This document shows, one piece after another, positions 41,286-50,045 of a stretch of DNA of 64,000 nucleotides. Each line of letters opens with the position of its first letter. Position 1 is the stretch's first letter. This stretch comes from Rhodocyclales bacterium. GTDB lineage: Bacteria > Pseudomonadota > Gammaproteobacteria > Burkholderiales > Rhodocyclaceae. Under the pieces are notes generated by a model that was not told where the DNA came from, ran no database searches, and worked only from the letters and a program-made list of their open reading frames with translations. Position numbers and translations under genes: made by a program. The stretch lies in the NCBI GenBank assembly GCA_003105015.1, contig PQAF01000039.1, forward strand, positions 18,108-82,107. Direction: 5' to 3'.

Positions 41286-42728
41286 ATGGCTGCGCTGATT
41301 CGGTGGTCTGTGGTGCCCATGCTGGCCTACGGACTGGCGGAAGGCCTGTCGCGCGGCCTCAATTTGATGGCACTGCCTCTGATGACCCGGTTATTCTCTA
41401 CGCAGGATTTCGGGCGGATTGCGCTGATCATGAGCTTGGTCGGCTTCGTCGGGCTGCTTGCCAATTGCGGCCTGGGAAACGCAGCCCACCGGTATTATTT
41501 CGACCGCCATGCTACGTCCGCAACCCGCGCGTCCACGATTTCCGCAGGCCTGTGGAGCTTGGTCGCGTTGTCGTTCCTCTGCGTCGCGGTGGCGGTTGCC
41601 CTGGCGGCGGGCGCCGTATTTTTTGGCGCCTGGGTGGGTAGGGAATTGCTGTGGCCGATCATTATCGGCTTGGCTGCAGTGGTACCCATACAGTTGCTGC
41701 AGTATGGACAGGATGTGCTCAGGCTTTATTCGGCACACTGGCAATACCTCTTCATTGTCGTCCTGAAGACGCTGATTGCTTATGCGATCGGCTTGTCGCT
41801 GGTGTACTGGTTCGATGCCGGGCTGGATGGGTATTTCAGCGGATTGTTGCTCGGCTACCTTGCGCTGGTTCCGTGGACCATAGCGGCGATGCGGCGCGAT
41901 CTCACTTTGCGCTTGGAGCGTGATGATGCGAAAAAGCTGCTCACGTATGGCTATCCCTTCGTAATTGCCGGATTTGCGCAATGGCTGATTTCGTCAATCG
42001 ATCTTTGGGTTCTGGGGGCGTTGCGGGATCCGGCGGAAGTGGGCATCTATTCACTAAGCTTGAAGCTGGCGGCGATCGTGTCGCTGTGCACAAGCGCATT
42101 CGGGCTGGCATGGTCGCCCCTGATACTCCGTCTGCACGCGGAACATCCCGACTACAGGCGGATTGCAGGGCTGATGCTGACCAGGCTTGCCACGGTGCTG
42201 TTTTTATTCGCTGCAGCGGTTGCCGCCCTTGTACCGCACCTGTTCGACTGGTTCATTCCTGTCGAATACGGCCGTCCATCAGTGCTGGTGGCCATACTTT
42301 CTCTGTCGGTCGCCATTGCGGGCACGGCCCAGATTACCATCCTGGGCATGGTCTTTGAAAAACGTTCGGATTTGATCGCCAAGATGACCTGGGTCGTTGC
42401 GGGGTTCTCGGTTCTGTCCTGCACGGGACTAGTTGCCTGGCTGGGCTTGCTCGGCGCGGCACTTTCGAATCTTCTGGTTTCCCTAATGCTTACGGCAAGC
42501 TACTTGCTGCTGACGCAAAAAATTCATGCGATCGAAGTGAGTCGGCGCGACATGGTGAAGCTGGGGGGCTTGGGAGGCCTTGCTGCTTTGCTGACGGTCG
42601 GCTTGGCGCAAACTGCCCCTTCGCTCGAGTGGGCGATCGCGAAAGCCACCTTTCTGGTATTCATGTTCCTGCTGGTCTGGCGAAAGGGGTATTTCTCCAA
42701 CCCAATGGCGCGGAGCAATGCGGACTGA
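41286..42728 (+). CDS. wzx: Polysaccharide flippase (Wzx-like)
   Basis: A 480-residue protein with about 12-14 hydrophobic segments, beginning MLAYGLAEGLSRGLNLMALPLMTRLFSTQDFGRIAL, the usual start of MATE-like polysaccharide flippases. It would flip lipid-linked oligosaccharide units to the periplasm. No Wzy polymerase or chain-length regulator is seen in the window. The locus also has an ABC exporter, so two export routes may coexist. It overlaps the next gene by one base (TGATG). Confidence 0.87.
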   Translation: MAALIRWSVVPMLAYGLAEGLSRGLNLMALPLMTRLFSTQDFGRIALIMSLVGFVGLLANCGLGNAAHRYYFDRHATSATRASTISAGLWSLVALSFLCVAVAVALAAGAVFFGAWVGRELLWPIIIGLAAVVPIQLLQYGQDVLRLYSAHWQYLFIVVLKTLIAYAIGLSLVYWFDAGLDGYFSGLLLGYLALVPWTIAAMRRDLTLRLERDDAKKLLTYGYPFVIAGFAQWLISSIDLWVLGALRDPAEVGIYSLSLKLAAIVSLCTSAFGLAWSPLILRLHAEHPDYRRIAGLMLTRLATVLFLFAAAVAALVPHLFDWFIPVEYGRPSVLVAILSLSVAIAGTAQITILGMVFEKRSDLIAKMTWVVAGFSVLSCTGLVAWLGLLGAALSNLLVSLMLTASYLLLTQKIHAIEVSRRDMVKLGGLGGLAALLTVGLAQTAPSLEWAIAKATFLVFMFLLVWRKGYFSNPMARSNAD

Positions 42729-43906
42729 TGTGCCAGGACGTCGGGAAAACCGGTAAATCAAACCGATTGCACATCCTGCACTGTCCCACCACCACCGGGG
42801 GCAACCCGCAGGGATTGGCTAGGGCCGAACGCCTGGTAGGCCTCGACAGCCGCTCCGTCGCATTCACGCAAAACTATATCGCCTACCGCGGCGACGAAGT
42901 GCTCTGGGAGGAGGGGACTCCGTTGTGGGTGCAGCAGTGGCGCTGCTGGAAACTCTTGAAGCGTGCCTGCCGGGAGTTTGATGCCGTACACTACAATGCC
43001 GGTAGCTCGATATTGCCATGGAGCTTTTCCAGCCGATGGGCATCGCCGGGTTCGCCGAAGTGGATGCTCTACACCGCGTATGCGAATGTCTGCAGGCGGA
43101 TCGAACGTGCGCTGCTCCGGAATAAAGTGATTGCCGTAACTTTCCAGGGAGACGATGCTCGACAAGGCGACTATTGCCGGCAGCATTTCAACATTTCGAT
43201 CGCGCATGAAACCGGCGACAGCTACTACACGCCCGCATCAGACGAGCGGACACGCCAGCGCATCGCCTGGTTCGACGAATATGCGGACCTGATTTACGCG
43301 GTGAATCCGGATCTGCTGTGGGTGCTGCCGAAGCGGGCGCGGTTCGTGCCTTACGCACACCTGGATATCGCAGATTGGCTGCCGGTGGACAAGGCGCCGA
43401 CGGATACGCCGGTCGTGATCCATGCGCCGAGTCACCGCGGTGCCAAGGGCACCAAGTTCATTCTCGAGGCTGTCGATCGCTTGAAGGCGGAAGGCATTTC
43501 GTTCGAGTTCATTCTGGTTGAAAAATTGTCGAATGCTGAGGCGCGCAAGCTCTACGAACGCGCCGATCTCGTCGTCGATCAGTTGCTGGCAGGCTGGTAT
43601 GGCGGCTTTGCAGTGGAAGCCATGGCGCTCGGGAAGCCGGTCATCTGCTATCTGCGCGAATCGGACTTCGGCTTTCTGCCGGAGGACATGCGCTCGGAGC
43701 TGCCGCTGATCAACGCCAGGCCCGACAATTTTTGCAAAGTGCTGCGCGAATGGCTGACTGTCCGGCGCAGAGAACTCTGGGCGAGAGGTGGGACCTGCCG
43801 GCAGTATGTCGAGCGCTGGCATGATCCGGTGCGCATCGCGCGGGACATCAAGGCCGACTACGAACGCATTGCGCGGGCGAAGGGCTTGCCCGTCGCGACA
43901 GGATAA
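42728..43906 (+). CDS. GT-B glycosyltransferase
   Basis: A 392-residue glycosyltransferase. LHILHCPTTTGGNPQGLARAERL near residue 15 and ADLVVDQLLAGWYGGFAVEAMALGKPVICYLRE near 280 resemble the enzyme encoded at 30714, as does the end YVERWHDPVRIARDIK. Seven bases separate it from the third amidotransferase gene. The ATG at 42728 overlaps the flippase stop by one base. Confidence 0.82.
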   Translation: MCQDVGKTGKSNRLHILHCPTTTGGNPQGLARAERLVGLDSRSVAFTQNYIAYRGDEVLWEEGTPLWVQQWRCWKLLKRACREFDAVHYNAGSSILPWSFSSRWASPGSPKWMLYTAYANVCRRIERALLRNKVIAVTFQGDDARQGDYCRQHFNISIAHETGDSYYTPASDERTRQRIAWFDEYADLIYAVNPDLLWVLPKRARFVPYAHLDIADWLPVDKAPTDTPVVIHAPSHRGAKGTKFILEAVDRLKAEGISFEFILVEKLSNAEARKLYERADLVVDQLLAGWYGGFAVEAMALGKPVICYLRESDFGFLPEDMRSELPLINARPDNFCKVLREWLTVRRRELWARGGTCRQYVERWHDPVRIARDIKADYERIARAKGLPVATG

Positions 43907-43915
43907 GGCCGGATC

Positions 43916-45925
43916 ATGTGCGGACTTGCGGCGCTGGTTGGTGCGTATCCGATTCCTGCGGCATCCCTGGTCGCGATGCTGGATCTGATTCGTCATCGCG
44001 GCCCGGATGACGAGGGGTGGGCGGCTTTCGAGGGCGAGAATCTGGCGGCAACGTGCGGCGGCGGTGCGGACACCCCGGCCGCTTGCTATGCGGCCTCCTT
44101 GCCCTATGCCCCGACGCCGGGTGCGGCGATGCCGCAAGGCGCGCGCGCCGCCCTCGGGCACCGGCGCCTGTCCATTCTCGATATCTCCCCGACCGGGCAC
44201 CAGCCGATGTCCTATCGGGACGGGCGCTACTGGATCGTGTTCAACGGCGAGATCTACAACCATCTCGAGCTGAGGCGGGAGCTCGAAGCGCTCGGGCATC
44301 GCTTCGCGTCGCGCTCCGACACCGAGGTGATATTGGCCGCCTATGCGGAATGGGGTGAGGCGTGTCTGGAGCGGCTCGAGGGCATGTTCGCGTTCGTCCT
44401 GGTGGATCGCCACGAGGCGGCCGTGTTCGCGGCGCGCGATCGCTTCGGCATCAAGCCGCTGTATTACTGGGTGACGCCGGACCGCACTGTGGCGTTCGCC
44501 TCGGAGATCAAGCAGTTTTCCGCCCTGCCGGGCTGGCGCGCGGTGATGAACGGCCAGCGCGCCTACGATTTCCTGGCCTGGGGCATCCTCGACCATACCG
44601 ACGAGACGATGTTCAGGGGCGTCTTTCAGTTACGCCCGGGGACCTCGGTGCGGCTCGACCTGGGGCGAGGGTCGGCTGCGGAGCCGGCGGGGCGACTGGC
44701 GCGGCGCGAATGGTACCGGCTTGCCGGCAGGCCCTTCGAAGGCGGCCTGGAAGATGCCGCGGCCGGTTTCAGCGTGCGCTTCCATGAGTCCGTGCGCGCG
44801 CATCTGCGGGCGGACGTGCCGCTGGGCTCGTGCCTTTCCGGCGGCCTGGATTCCTCTTCCATCGTCTGTGCGATGAATGATCTGTTGCGGCGGGATGGCG
44901 TGAAGGAGAAGCAGCATGCCTTTTCGTCCTGTTCCGCTATCCCGCGCTTCGACGAGCGCGCCTATGTCGAGGAAGTCGTCAGGCACACGGAAATCGAGGC
45001 GCACTACGTTTATCCCGATCTCGACAAGTTGTTCGATCTGCTCGACCGCATCACGTGGCACCAGGACGAGCCGTTCGGCTCGACCAGCATCTTCGCGCAG
45101 TGGTCGGTGTTCGGCCTCGCGGCGGACAATGGCGTGAAGGTCATGCTCGACGGACAGGGGGCGGACGAGCAGCTGGCGGGGTATCAGGGCTACCACGGTG
45201 CCTTGTACGCCAGCTTGTTCCGGCAGTTGCGCTGGATCGAGCTCTGGCGCGAAATACGCGCCGCCAGGAAGCTGCATGGCCACGGCCCGCTCTGGGCGGC
45301 CAAGTACCTGGCCGATGCCCTGCTGCCGGCGGCGCTGCGCTATCCTCTGCGGGCGCTGGTCGGGAAGGAGACGGCCGCGCCGGCGTGGCTGGATTTGCAG
45401 CGACTGGGGGCGGCACCGTGCGATCCGATGCGCGGCGAAGCTGGAGCTGCACTGTCGATCGGCGAGCTTTCCTACCGGCAACTGACGCGCAGCAATCTGC
45501 AGATGCTTTTGCATTGGGAGGATCGCGATTCCATGGCGCATTCCATCGAGGCGAGGGTGCCGTTCCTCGACCACAGGCTGGTCGAGTTCGTGCTGGGACT
45601 TCCCGACGCCTGCAAGATACATGGGGGAGTGACCAAGCGCGTATTGCGCGAGGGTTTGCGGGGCGTGCTGCCGGAATCGATCCGCGTCAGGATGAGCAAG
45701 CTTGGCTTCGTCACCCCCGAGGAGCACTGGATGCGCCAGGAGGCGCCGGAAAAATTCAGGCAGGCGGTCAGGGAGGCAGTGGCCGCGTCGCAGGGAGTGC
45801 TGCGGCCGGAGGCGCTGCGGCTTGCCGACGACGTGATCGCCGGCAGGCGCCCCTTCGACTTCACGGTCTGGCGCATGATCAGTTTCGCTGCCTGGATGAA
45901 GCGCTTCCAGGTGGCGCCGGCCTGA
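43916..45925 (+). CDS. Asparagine synthase family amidotransferase, copy 3
   Basis: A 669-residue enzyme with Cys2 (MCGLAA), FNGEIYNH, AARDRFGIKPLYY and the ATP loop LSGGLDSSS near residue 305. An insert of about 35 residues (GGGADTPAACYAASLPYAPTPG) lies between HRGPDDEGW and LGHRRLSI. It is the most GC-rich of the three copies and the least like copies 1 and 2. It is probably a sugar amidotransferase. The next gene starts five bases downstream. Confidence 0.88.
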   Translation: MCGLAALVGAYPIPAASLVAMLDLIRHRGPDDEGWAAFEGENLAATCGGGADTPAACYAASLPYAPTPGAAMPQGARAALGHRRLSILDISPTGHQPMSYRDGRYWIVFNGEIYNHLELRRELEALGHRFASRSDTEVILAAYAEWGEACLERLEGMFAFVLVDRHEAAVFAARDRFGIKPLYYWVTPDRTVAFASEIKQFSALPGWRAVMNGQRAYDFLAWGILDHTDETMFRGVFQLRPGTSVRLDLGRGSAAEPAGRLARREWYRLAGRPFEGGLEDAAAGFSVRFHESVRAHLRADVPLGSCLSGGLDSSSIVCAMNDLLRRDGVKEKQHAFSSCSAIPRFDERAYVEEVVRHTEIEAHYVYPDLDKLFDLLDRITWHQDEPFGSTSIFAQWSVFGLAADNGVKVMLDGQGADEQLAGYQGYHGALYASLFRQLRWIELWREIRAARKLHGHGPLWAAKYLADALLPAALRYPLRALVGKETAAPAWLDLQRLGAAPCDPMRGEAGAALSIGELSYRQLTRSNLQMLLHWEDRDSMAHSIEARVPFLDHRLVEFVLGLPDACKIHGGVTKRVLREGLRGVLPESIRVRMSKLGFVTPEEHWMRQEAPEKFRQAVREAVAASQGVLRPEALRLADDVIAGRRPFDFTVWRMISFAAWMKRFQVAPA

Positions 45926-45930
45926 TCCGG

Positions 45931-47169
45931 ATGAGCCCTCCGCAAACACGCCGCGTCGGGCCGATTCGGGTGCTCTATGTGCACCACGCCGCCCCGTTCG
46001 GCGGCGCATCGCGGAGTTTGCTGGAGATGATCCAAAGCTTTCCGGCGGGGACGGTGCAGCCCTTGGTGCTGACGCGACGCGGGCAGTTTCAGCAGATCCT
46101 TGAAGATGCTGGCGTGGCGGTGCTGGGCTGCGGCGGCGTGTCGCAGTTCGACAACACGCGCTACAGCCATTACCGGGGCTGGCGCTGGCTGGTCCTGCTG
46201 CGCGAGCTGGCCTACCTGCCCTCGACGCTGCGCGGCCTGCTGGCGGCGAGGCGGAAATGGGGCCGGGTCGACCTGGTGCACATCAACGATTTGACGCTGC
46301 TGCCGGCGATCTGGCTGGCGCGGCGCCTGTTCGGCTGCCCGGTGATCGTGCATGTCCGTTCTGTGCAGCAGCCGCTGCGGGGCTGGCGCGGCCGGCTGGT
46401 CGCTTCGGTGCTGGGAAGGAGTGCGACGCGACTGATCGCCATCGATGAAACGGTCAAGGCCAGCCTCGATCCGTCGCTGGACGCGGCGGTGATCCACAAC
46501 GGGCTGCGCGTCGCGATGGACAATGCGGCCTCACCGCCGGCGCGGAACGCGAAATTCACGGTCGGCATGGTGGGCGGGCTGTCCCGCGCCAAGGGCTGCC
46601 TGGAGTTCGTCGAGGCGGCCGCCCTGTGCCGCACGCAGGGGGCGGATATCCGTTTCGTTTTCGTCGGGCAGAGCATGCGCCGCCGCTCGGCCTTGCGGGA
46701 CTTCGTGCTGCGGCGGCTCGGGCTGTCGCAGGAAATCGAGGAGGAGCTGAAGGCGCGCATCGATGCCCTGGCGCTGGCGGACGCGGTCGAGTTCTGGCCG
46801 TTTACGACGGACCTGGCAAGCGTTTACCGCCAGTTCGACGCGGTGTGCTTTCCGAGCCATTTCGATGCGCCGGGGCGGCCGATATTCGAGGCGGCGTTCT
46901 TCGGCGTGCCGAGCATCGCGGCCGTGACAAATCCCATGAGCGACACCATCGTCGACGGCGTGACGGGGCTGGCCGTGCGCCCGCGCGAGCCGCGCCAGCT
47001 GGCGGAGGCGATCCTGTCCCTCTACGCCGACCCGGAGCGGCGGGCCGAGCTGGGCCGCAATGCGGCGCAACTGGCGCGCACGCATTTCGATGCCGACGGC
47101 AATGCCATGAAGGTGCTCGGTGTCTACCGGGAGGTCGTGGGGGCGACTGCAGAAGGGGCGCATCCGTGA
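45931..47169 (+). CDS. Glycosyltransferase family 4 protein
   Basis: A 412-residue GT4 enzyme. It has RVLYVHHAAPFGGASRSLLEM near residue 12 and GMVGGLSRAKGCLEFVEAAAL near 210. In the donor site region PIFEAAFFGVPSIAA, the Glu is the family E of the EX7E motif. The frame is open well upstream within the amidotransferase gene, but ATG 45931 gives the natural N-terminus. A four-base overlap with the next gene indicates coupling. Confidence 0.88.
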   Translation: MSPPQTRRVGPIRVLYVHHAAPFGGASRSLLEMIQSFPAGTVQPLVLTRRGQFQQILEDAGVAVLGCGGVSQFDNTRYSHYRGWRWLVLLRELAYLPSTLRGLLAARRKWGRVDLVHINDLTLLPAIWLARRLFGCPVIVHVRSVQQPLRGWRGRLVASVLGRSATRLIAIDETVKASLDPSLDAAVIHNGLRVAMDNAASPPARNAKFTVGMVGGLSRAKGCLEFVEAAALCRTQGADIRFVFVGQSMRRRSALRDFVLRRLGLSQEIEEELKARIDALALADAVEFWPFTTDLASVYRQFDAVCFPSHFDAPGRPIFEAAFFGVPSIAAVTNPMSDTIVDGVTGLAVRPREPRQLAEAILSLYADPERRAELGRNAAQLARTHFDADGNAMKVLGVYREVVGATAEGAHP

Positions 47170-47909
47170 TCACCGTTTCGATCGTCAGCCATGGACACGG
47201 CCGCATGATCGATGCGCTGCTGGGCGACCTGGCCGGCTGCCCGGAGGTGGCGCGCGTGGTCCTGACGATCAACGTGCCGGAGCAGGAGCCGGTGGTTCCG
47301 GCCGGGTTGTCCGGCCGCACCCTCGTGCTGCGCAACGCGGCGCCGAAGGGCTTCGGCGCCAACCACAATGCCGCCTTCGCGCACTGCGACACGCCGTATT
47401 ACTGCGTCCTCAATCCGGATGTGCGGTTCGACGCGAATCCCTATCCGGCGCTGCTCGGCTGTCTGAAGGACGGCGTCGCCTTGTGCGCGCCGGCGGTGAC
47501 GAGCCCGGCCGGCGAGATCGAGGACAGCGCGCGGCATTTCCCCGGCTTCCTCGGCCTTTTCGCCAAGCTGCTGGGCGTGGCGGACGGCCGCTACCGATAT
47601 GCGAGGAGCGATCCGCCTTTCCATCCCGACTGGGTGGCGGGAATGTTCATGCTGTTCGTCGCGGCGGACTATGCGGCGCTGGGCGGCTTCGACGAGGACT
47701 ACTTCCTCTATTACGAGGACGTGGACCTGTGCGTCCGCCTGTGGCGCTCGGGCCGGAAGATCGTGCTCTGCCCGCAGGCCGCGGCGGTGCATGCGGCGCA
47801 GCGCGCCAGCCACCGCAACCTGAGGCACCTGGCCTGGCACCTGGGCAGCATGGCGCGCTATTTCATCCGGCATTGGGGCAGGCTGCCGGCGGCCGGGGCG
47901 CAGCGGTGA
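47166..47909 (+). CDS. Glycosyltransferase family 2 protein (rhamnosyltransferase-like)
   Basis: A 247-residue GT2 enzyme. It has ITVSIVSHGHGRMIDALL at the N-terminus, LNPDVRFD as the metal-binding Asp motif near residue 82, and GGFDEDYFLYYEDVDLCVRLWR near 175. The last motif is typical of WbbL-like rhamnosyltransferases. The GTG start overlaps the GT4 stop (GTGA). It is predicted cytoplasmic or peripheral. Confidence 0.87.
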   Translation: MITVSIVSHGHGRMIDALLGDLAGCPEVARVVLTINVPEQEPVVPAGLSGRTLVLRNAAPKGFGANHNAAFAHCDTPYYCVLNPDVRFDANPYPALLGCLKDGVALCAPAVTSPAGEIEDSARHFPGFLGLFAKLLGVADGRYRYARSDPPFHPDWVAGMFMLFVAADYAALGGFDEDYFLYYEDVDLCVRLWRSGRKIVLCPQAAAVHAAQRASHRNLRHLAWHLGSMARYFIRHWGRLPAAGAQR

Positions 47910-49018
47910 AGGGAACGGGCGTGCCGGATCCCGATCGGCTGCTGGCGCGGAACAACTTCGACCTGCTGCGCCTGCTGTTCGCCGGCACCGTCTGCCTGGT
48001 GCATGCCTACGAGCTCTCCGGCTTCCGGGAGCTGGCGTGGATCGCCTCTTTCCTGTCGACGGCCGTGGCGGTGAAGGCGTTCTTCGTGGTGAGCGGCTTC
48101 CTCATCTTCATGAGCTACGAGCGCTCGACGTCGCTTGCCTCCTACGCGGGCAAACGCATCCGGCGCATCTACCCGGCGTATTTCGCCGTGGTGATGCTGT
48201 GCGCGCTGGGGCTGGCGCTTGCCAGCGCGCGCCCGCTTGCGGAGTACTTTTCGTTCGCCTGGCTCAAATACGTTCTGGCCAACCTCGTTTTCCTGAACTT
48301 CCTGCAGCCGACCCTGCCCGGCGTCTTCGAGGCAAACCACATGCCTGCGGTCAACGGCGCGTTGTGGACCCTCAAGATCGAGGTCATGTTCTACGTTTCA
48401 GTGCCGGTTTTCGCGGTCTTGTTCCGCCGGGTGCCGCGCCTGCCGGCGATCGTGTTTGTCTATTGTGCGTCGGTGGTCTACTGGGCGCTTCTGACGGCGG
48501 CGGCGGAACGCACGGGCAGCGGGCTGTACAACGAACTTGCGCGGCAGCTGCCGGGGCAGCTTTCCTACTTCATGTCCGGCGCCTTGCTCTATTACCACCT
48601 GCCGTTCTTCGTGCGCCACAAGGCAAGCTTCCTGGCGGCGGCGCTCGCGACGCTGGCGATCGACCGGTTCGTCCCATTGCCGTCGGTGGAGCCCTTCGCG
48701 CTGGCGGTGGTCGTGGTGTTCTTCGGGCTGTTTCCCTATCTCGGCAACTTCGGCAAGCACGGCGATTTTTCCTATGGCGCCTACATCCTGCATTTCCCGA
48801 TCATCCAGCTGTTCGTGCAGGCGGGCTGGTTCGGCGACAGCCCCGTTCTGTTCCTGGCGGCGGTGGTCGTCGCCGTCGCGGCCGGCGCGGTGCTGATGTG
48901 GCATGGTGTCGAGAAGCGCTTCCTCTTTCGCAGCAGCCACTACATCGCTGCAAGCGCTGCAAAAGTCAGTCCCGGCGAGACGGCGCACGCGGCGCTTTCC
49001 GGCCGCAAGGAGGTTTGA
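47906..49018 (+). CDS. Acyltransferase family 3 protein (OafA/YrhL-like)
   Basis: A 370-residue membrane protein with about ten helices. NNFDLLRLLFAGTVCLVHAYE is the family start, including the conserved His, and FFVVSGFLIF and KRIRRIYPAYF follow. It would O-acetylate sugars of the polymer. The GTG at 47906 overlaps the GT2 stop. A second GTG at 47921, with AAGGGA upstream, is an equally good start. Confidence 0.88.
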   Translation: MKGTGVPDPDRLLARNNFDLLRLLFAGTVCLVHAYELSGFRELAWIASFLSTAVAVKAFFVVSGFLIFMSYERSTSLASYAGKRIRRIYPAYFAVVMLCALGLALASARPLAEYFSFAWLKYVLANLVFLNFLQPTLPGVFEANHMPAVNGALWTLKIEVMFYVSVPVFAVLFRRVPRLPAIVFVYCASVVYWALLTAAAERTGSGLYNELARQLPGQLSYFMSGALLYYHLPFFVRHKASFLAAALATLAIDRFVPLPSVEPFALAVVVVFFGLFPYLGNFGKHGDFSYGAYILHFPIIQLFVQAGWFGDSPVLFLAAVVVAVAAGAVLMWHGVEKRFLFRSSHYIAASAAKVSPGETAHAALSGRKEV

Positions 49019-49981
49019 ATGCCGGCATTGGTCACGGGCGCAAGCGGATTTGTCGGCGGTCGACTGATGGCGGCGCTTGGCCGCGAGGGGGATGTCCGGG
49101 CGCTGCTCCGTCGTCCCGGCGCGATGCCGGGCGCGGCGGTGGGAGACCTGCTCGATCCGGCTTCGCTGCGGGCGGCCTGCGAGGGCATCGAGAGCGTTTT
49201 TCATTGTGCCGGCTACGCCCACGCCTTCTCTTCATCGGATCCCGACGCACACCGGCGCATCAATTTCGAGGGTACGCGCAACCTGCTCATGGTGGCGGGC
49301 GAGGCGGGGGTGCGCCGCTTCGTGTTTCTGTCCAGCGTCAAGGCGATGGCGGAGCCGGGGGACGCCTGCGTCGACGAGGACTGGCCGGGCGAGCCTGATA
49401 CGCCCTATGGCCGCGCCAAGCGCGCGGCGGAAGCGGCGGTGCTGGAGGCCGGCGCCAAGTACGGCATGCACGTGGCGAGCCTGCGGCTGGCGATGGTGTA
49501 TGGCCGTGGCGGGCGGGGCAACCTGGAGCGCATGGCGCGCGGCATCCGCGCCGGCTGGTTTCCGCCGCTGCCGGAGACCGGCAACCGCCGCTCGCTGGTG
49601 CACGTGGATGACGTGGTGGCGGCCATGCGCCTGGTCGCACAGGCGCCGGCGGCGAATGGGCGAACCTACATCGTGGCCGATCCGAAAGCGTATTCCGGGC
49701 GCGAGATCCACGATGCGATTCGCGCGGCGGTCGGAAGGGCGCCAGCGCGCTGGCGGGTGCCGGCATCCCTGTTGCGTTGCGGCGGGAGGTTGGGCGACGG
49801 GCTGGGCAGATTCGCCGGCCGGACTCTGCCCCTGAATTCGGAAGTGGCGGAGCGGCTGCTCGGCTCGGCTTGCTACTCCCCGGCCCGCATCGAGCGGGAG
49901 CTCGGCTGGCGCGCGGGCATCGGCCTCGATGAGGGGGTGCGGGAGATGCTGGGGGCTGGCTTGCCGCTGTTGTCGGGCTGA
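49019..49981 (+). CDS. NAD-dependent epimerase/dehydratase family protein
   Basis: A 320-residue SDR with VTGASGFVGGRL near residue 5, FLSSVKAMAEPG and a Y-x3-K site (YGRAKRAAE). Similar genes often sit before a WbpL-type transferase, which here is displaced by the DUF4143 ATPase gene at 50041. Its TGA stop (49979-49981) lies within the GTCGGGCTGAAGCCCGAC repeat, so the last residues (LLSG) come from the repeat. Confidence 0.85.
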   Translation: MPALVTGASGFVGGRLMAALGREGDVRALLRRPGAMPGAAVGDLLDPASLRAACEGIESVFHCAGYAHAFSSSDPDAHRRINFEGTRNLLMVAGEAGVRRFVFLSSVKAMAEPGDACVDEDWPGEPDTPYGRAKRAAEAAVLEAGAKYGMHVASLRLAMVYGRGGRGNLERMARGIRAGWFPPLPETGNRRSLVHVDDVVAAMRLVAQAPAANGRTYIVADPKAYSGREIHDAIRAAVGRAPARWRVPASLLRCGGRLGDGLGRFAGRTLPLNSEVAERLLGSACYSPARIERELGWRAGIGLDEGVREMLGAGLPLLSG

Positions 49982-49989
49982 AGCCCGAC
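49972..49989. repeat. GTCGGGCTGAAGCCCGAC palindrome carrying a stop codon
   Basis: A perfect-stem 18-base palindrome with CTAC tail on the right. The TGA at its centre ends the SDR gene. Confidence 0.9.
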
Positions 49990-50004
49990 CTACGGAGACA
50001 TATT

Positions 50005-50045
50005 ATCATTGCAATTCATCCATATCATGGATAATATGCAATGAT
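50005..50045. promoter_or_regulatory. Nested dyad over the start of DUF4143 ATPase gene 3
   Basis: Outer perfect arms ATCATTGCA (50005-50013) and TGCAATGAT (50037-50045) enclose an inner dyad ATCCAT (50018-50023) / ATGGAT (50027-50032). Both share the centre 50025. The outer right arm contains the ATG at 50041. The layout is like that at 3536-3584. Confidence 0.6.
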
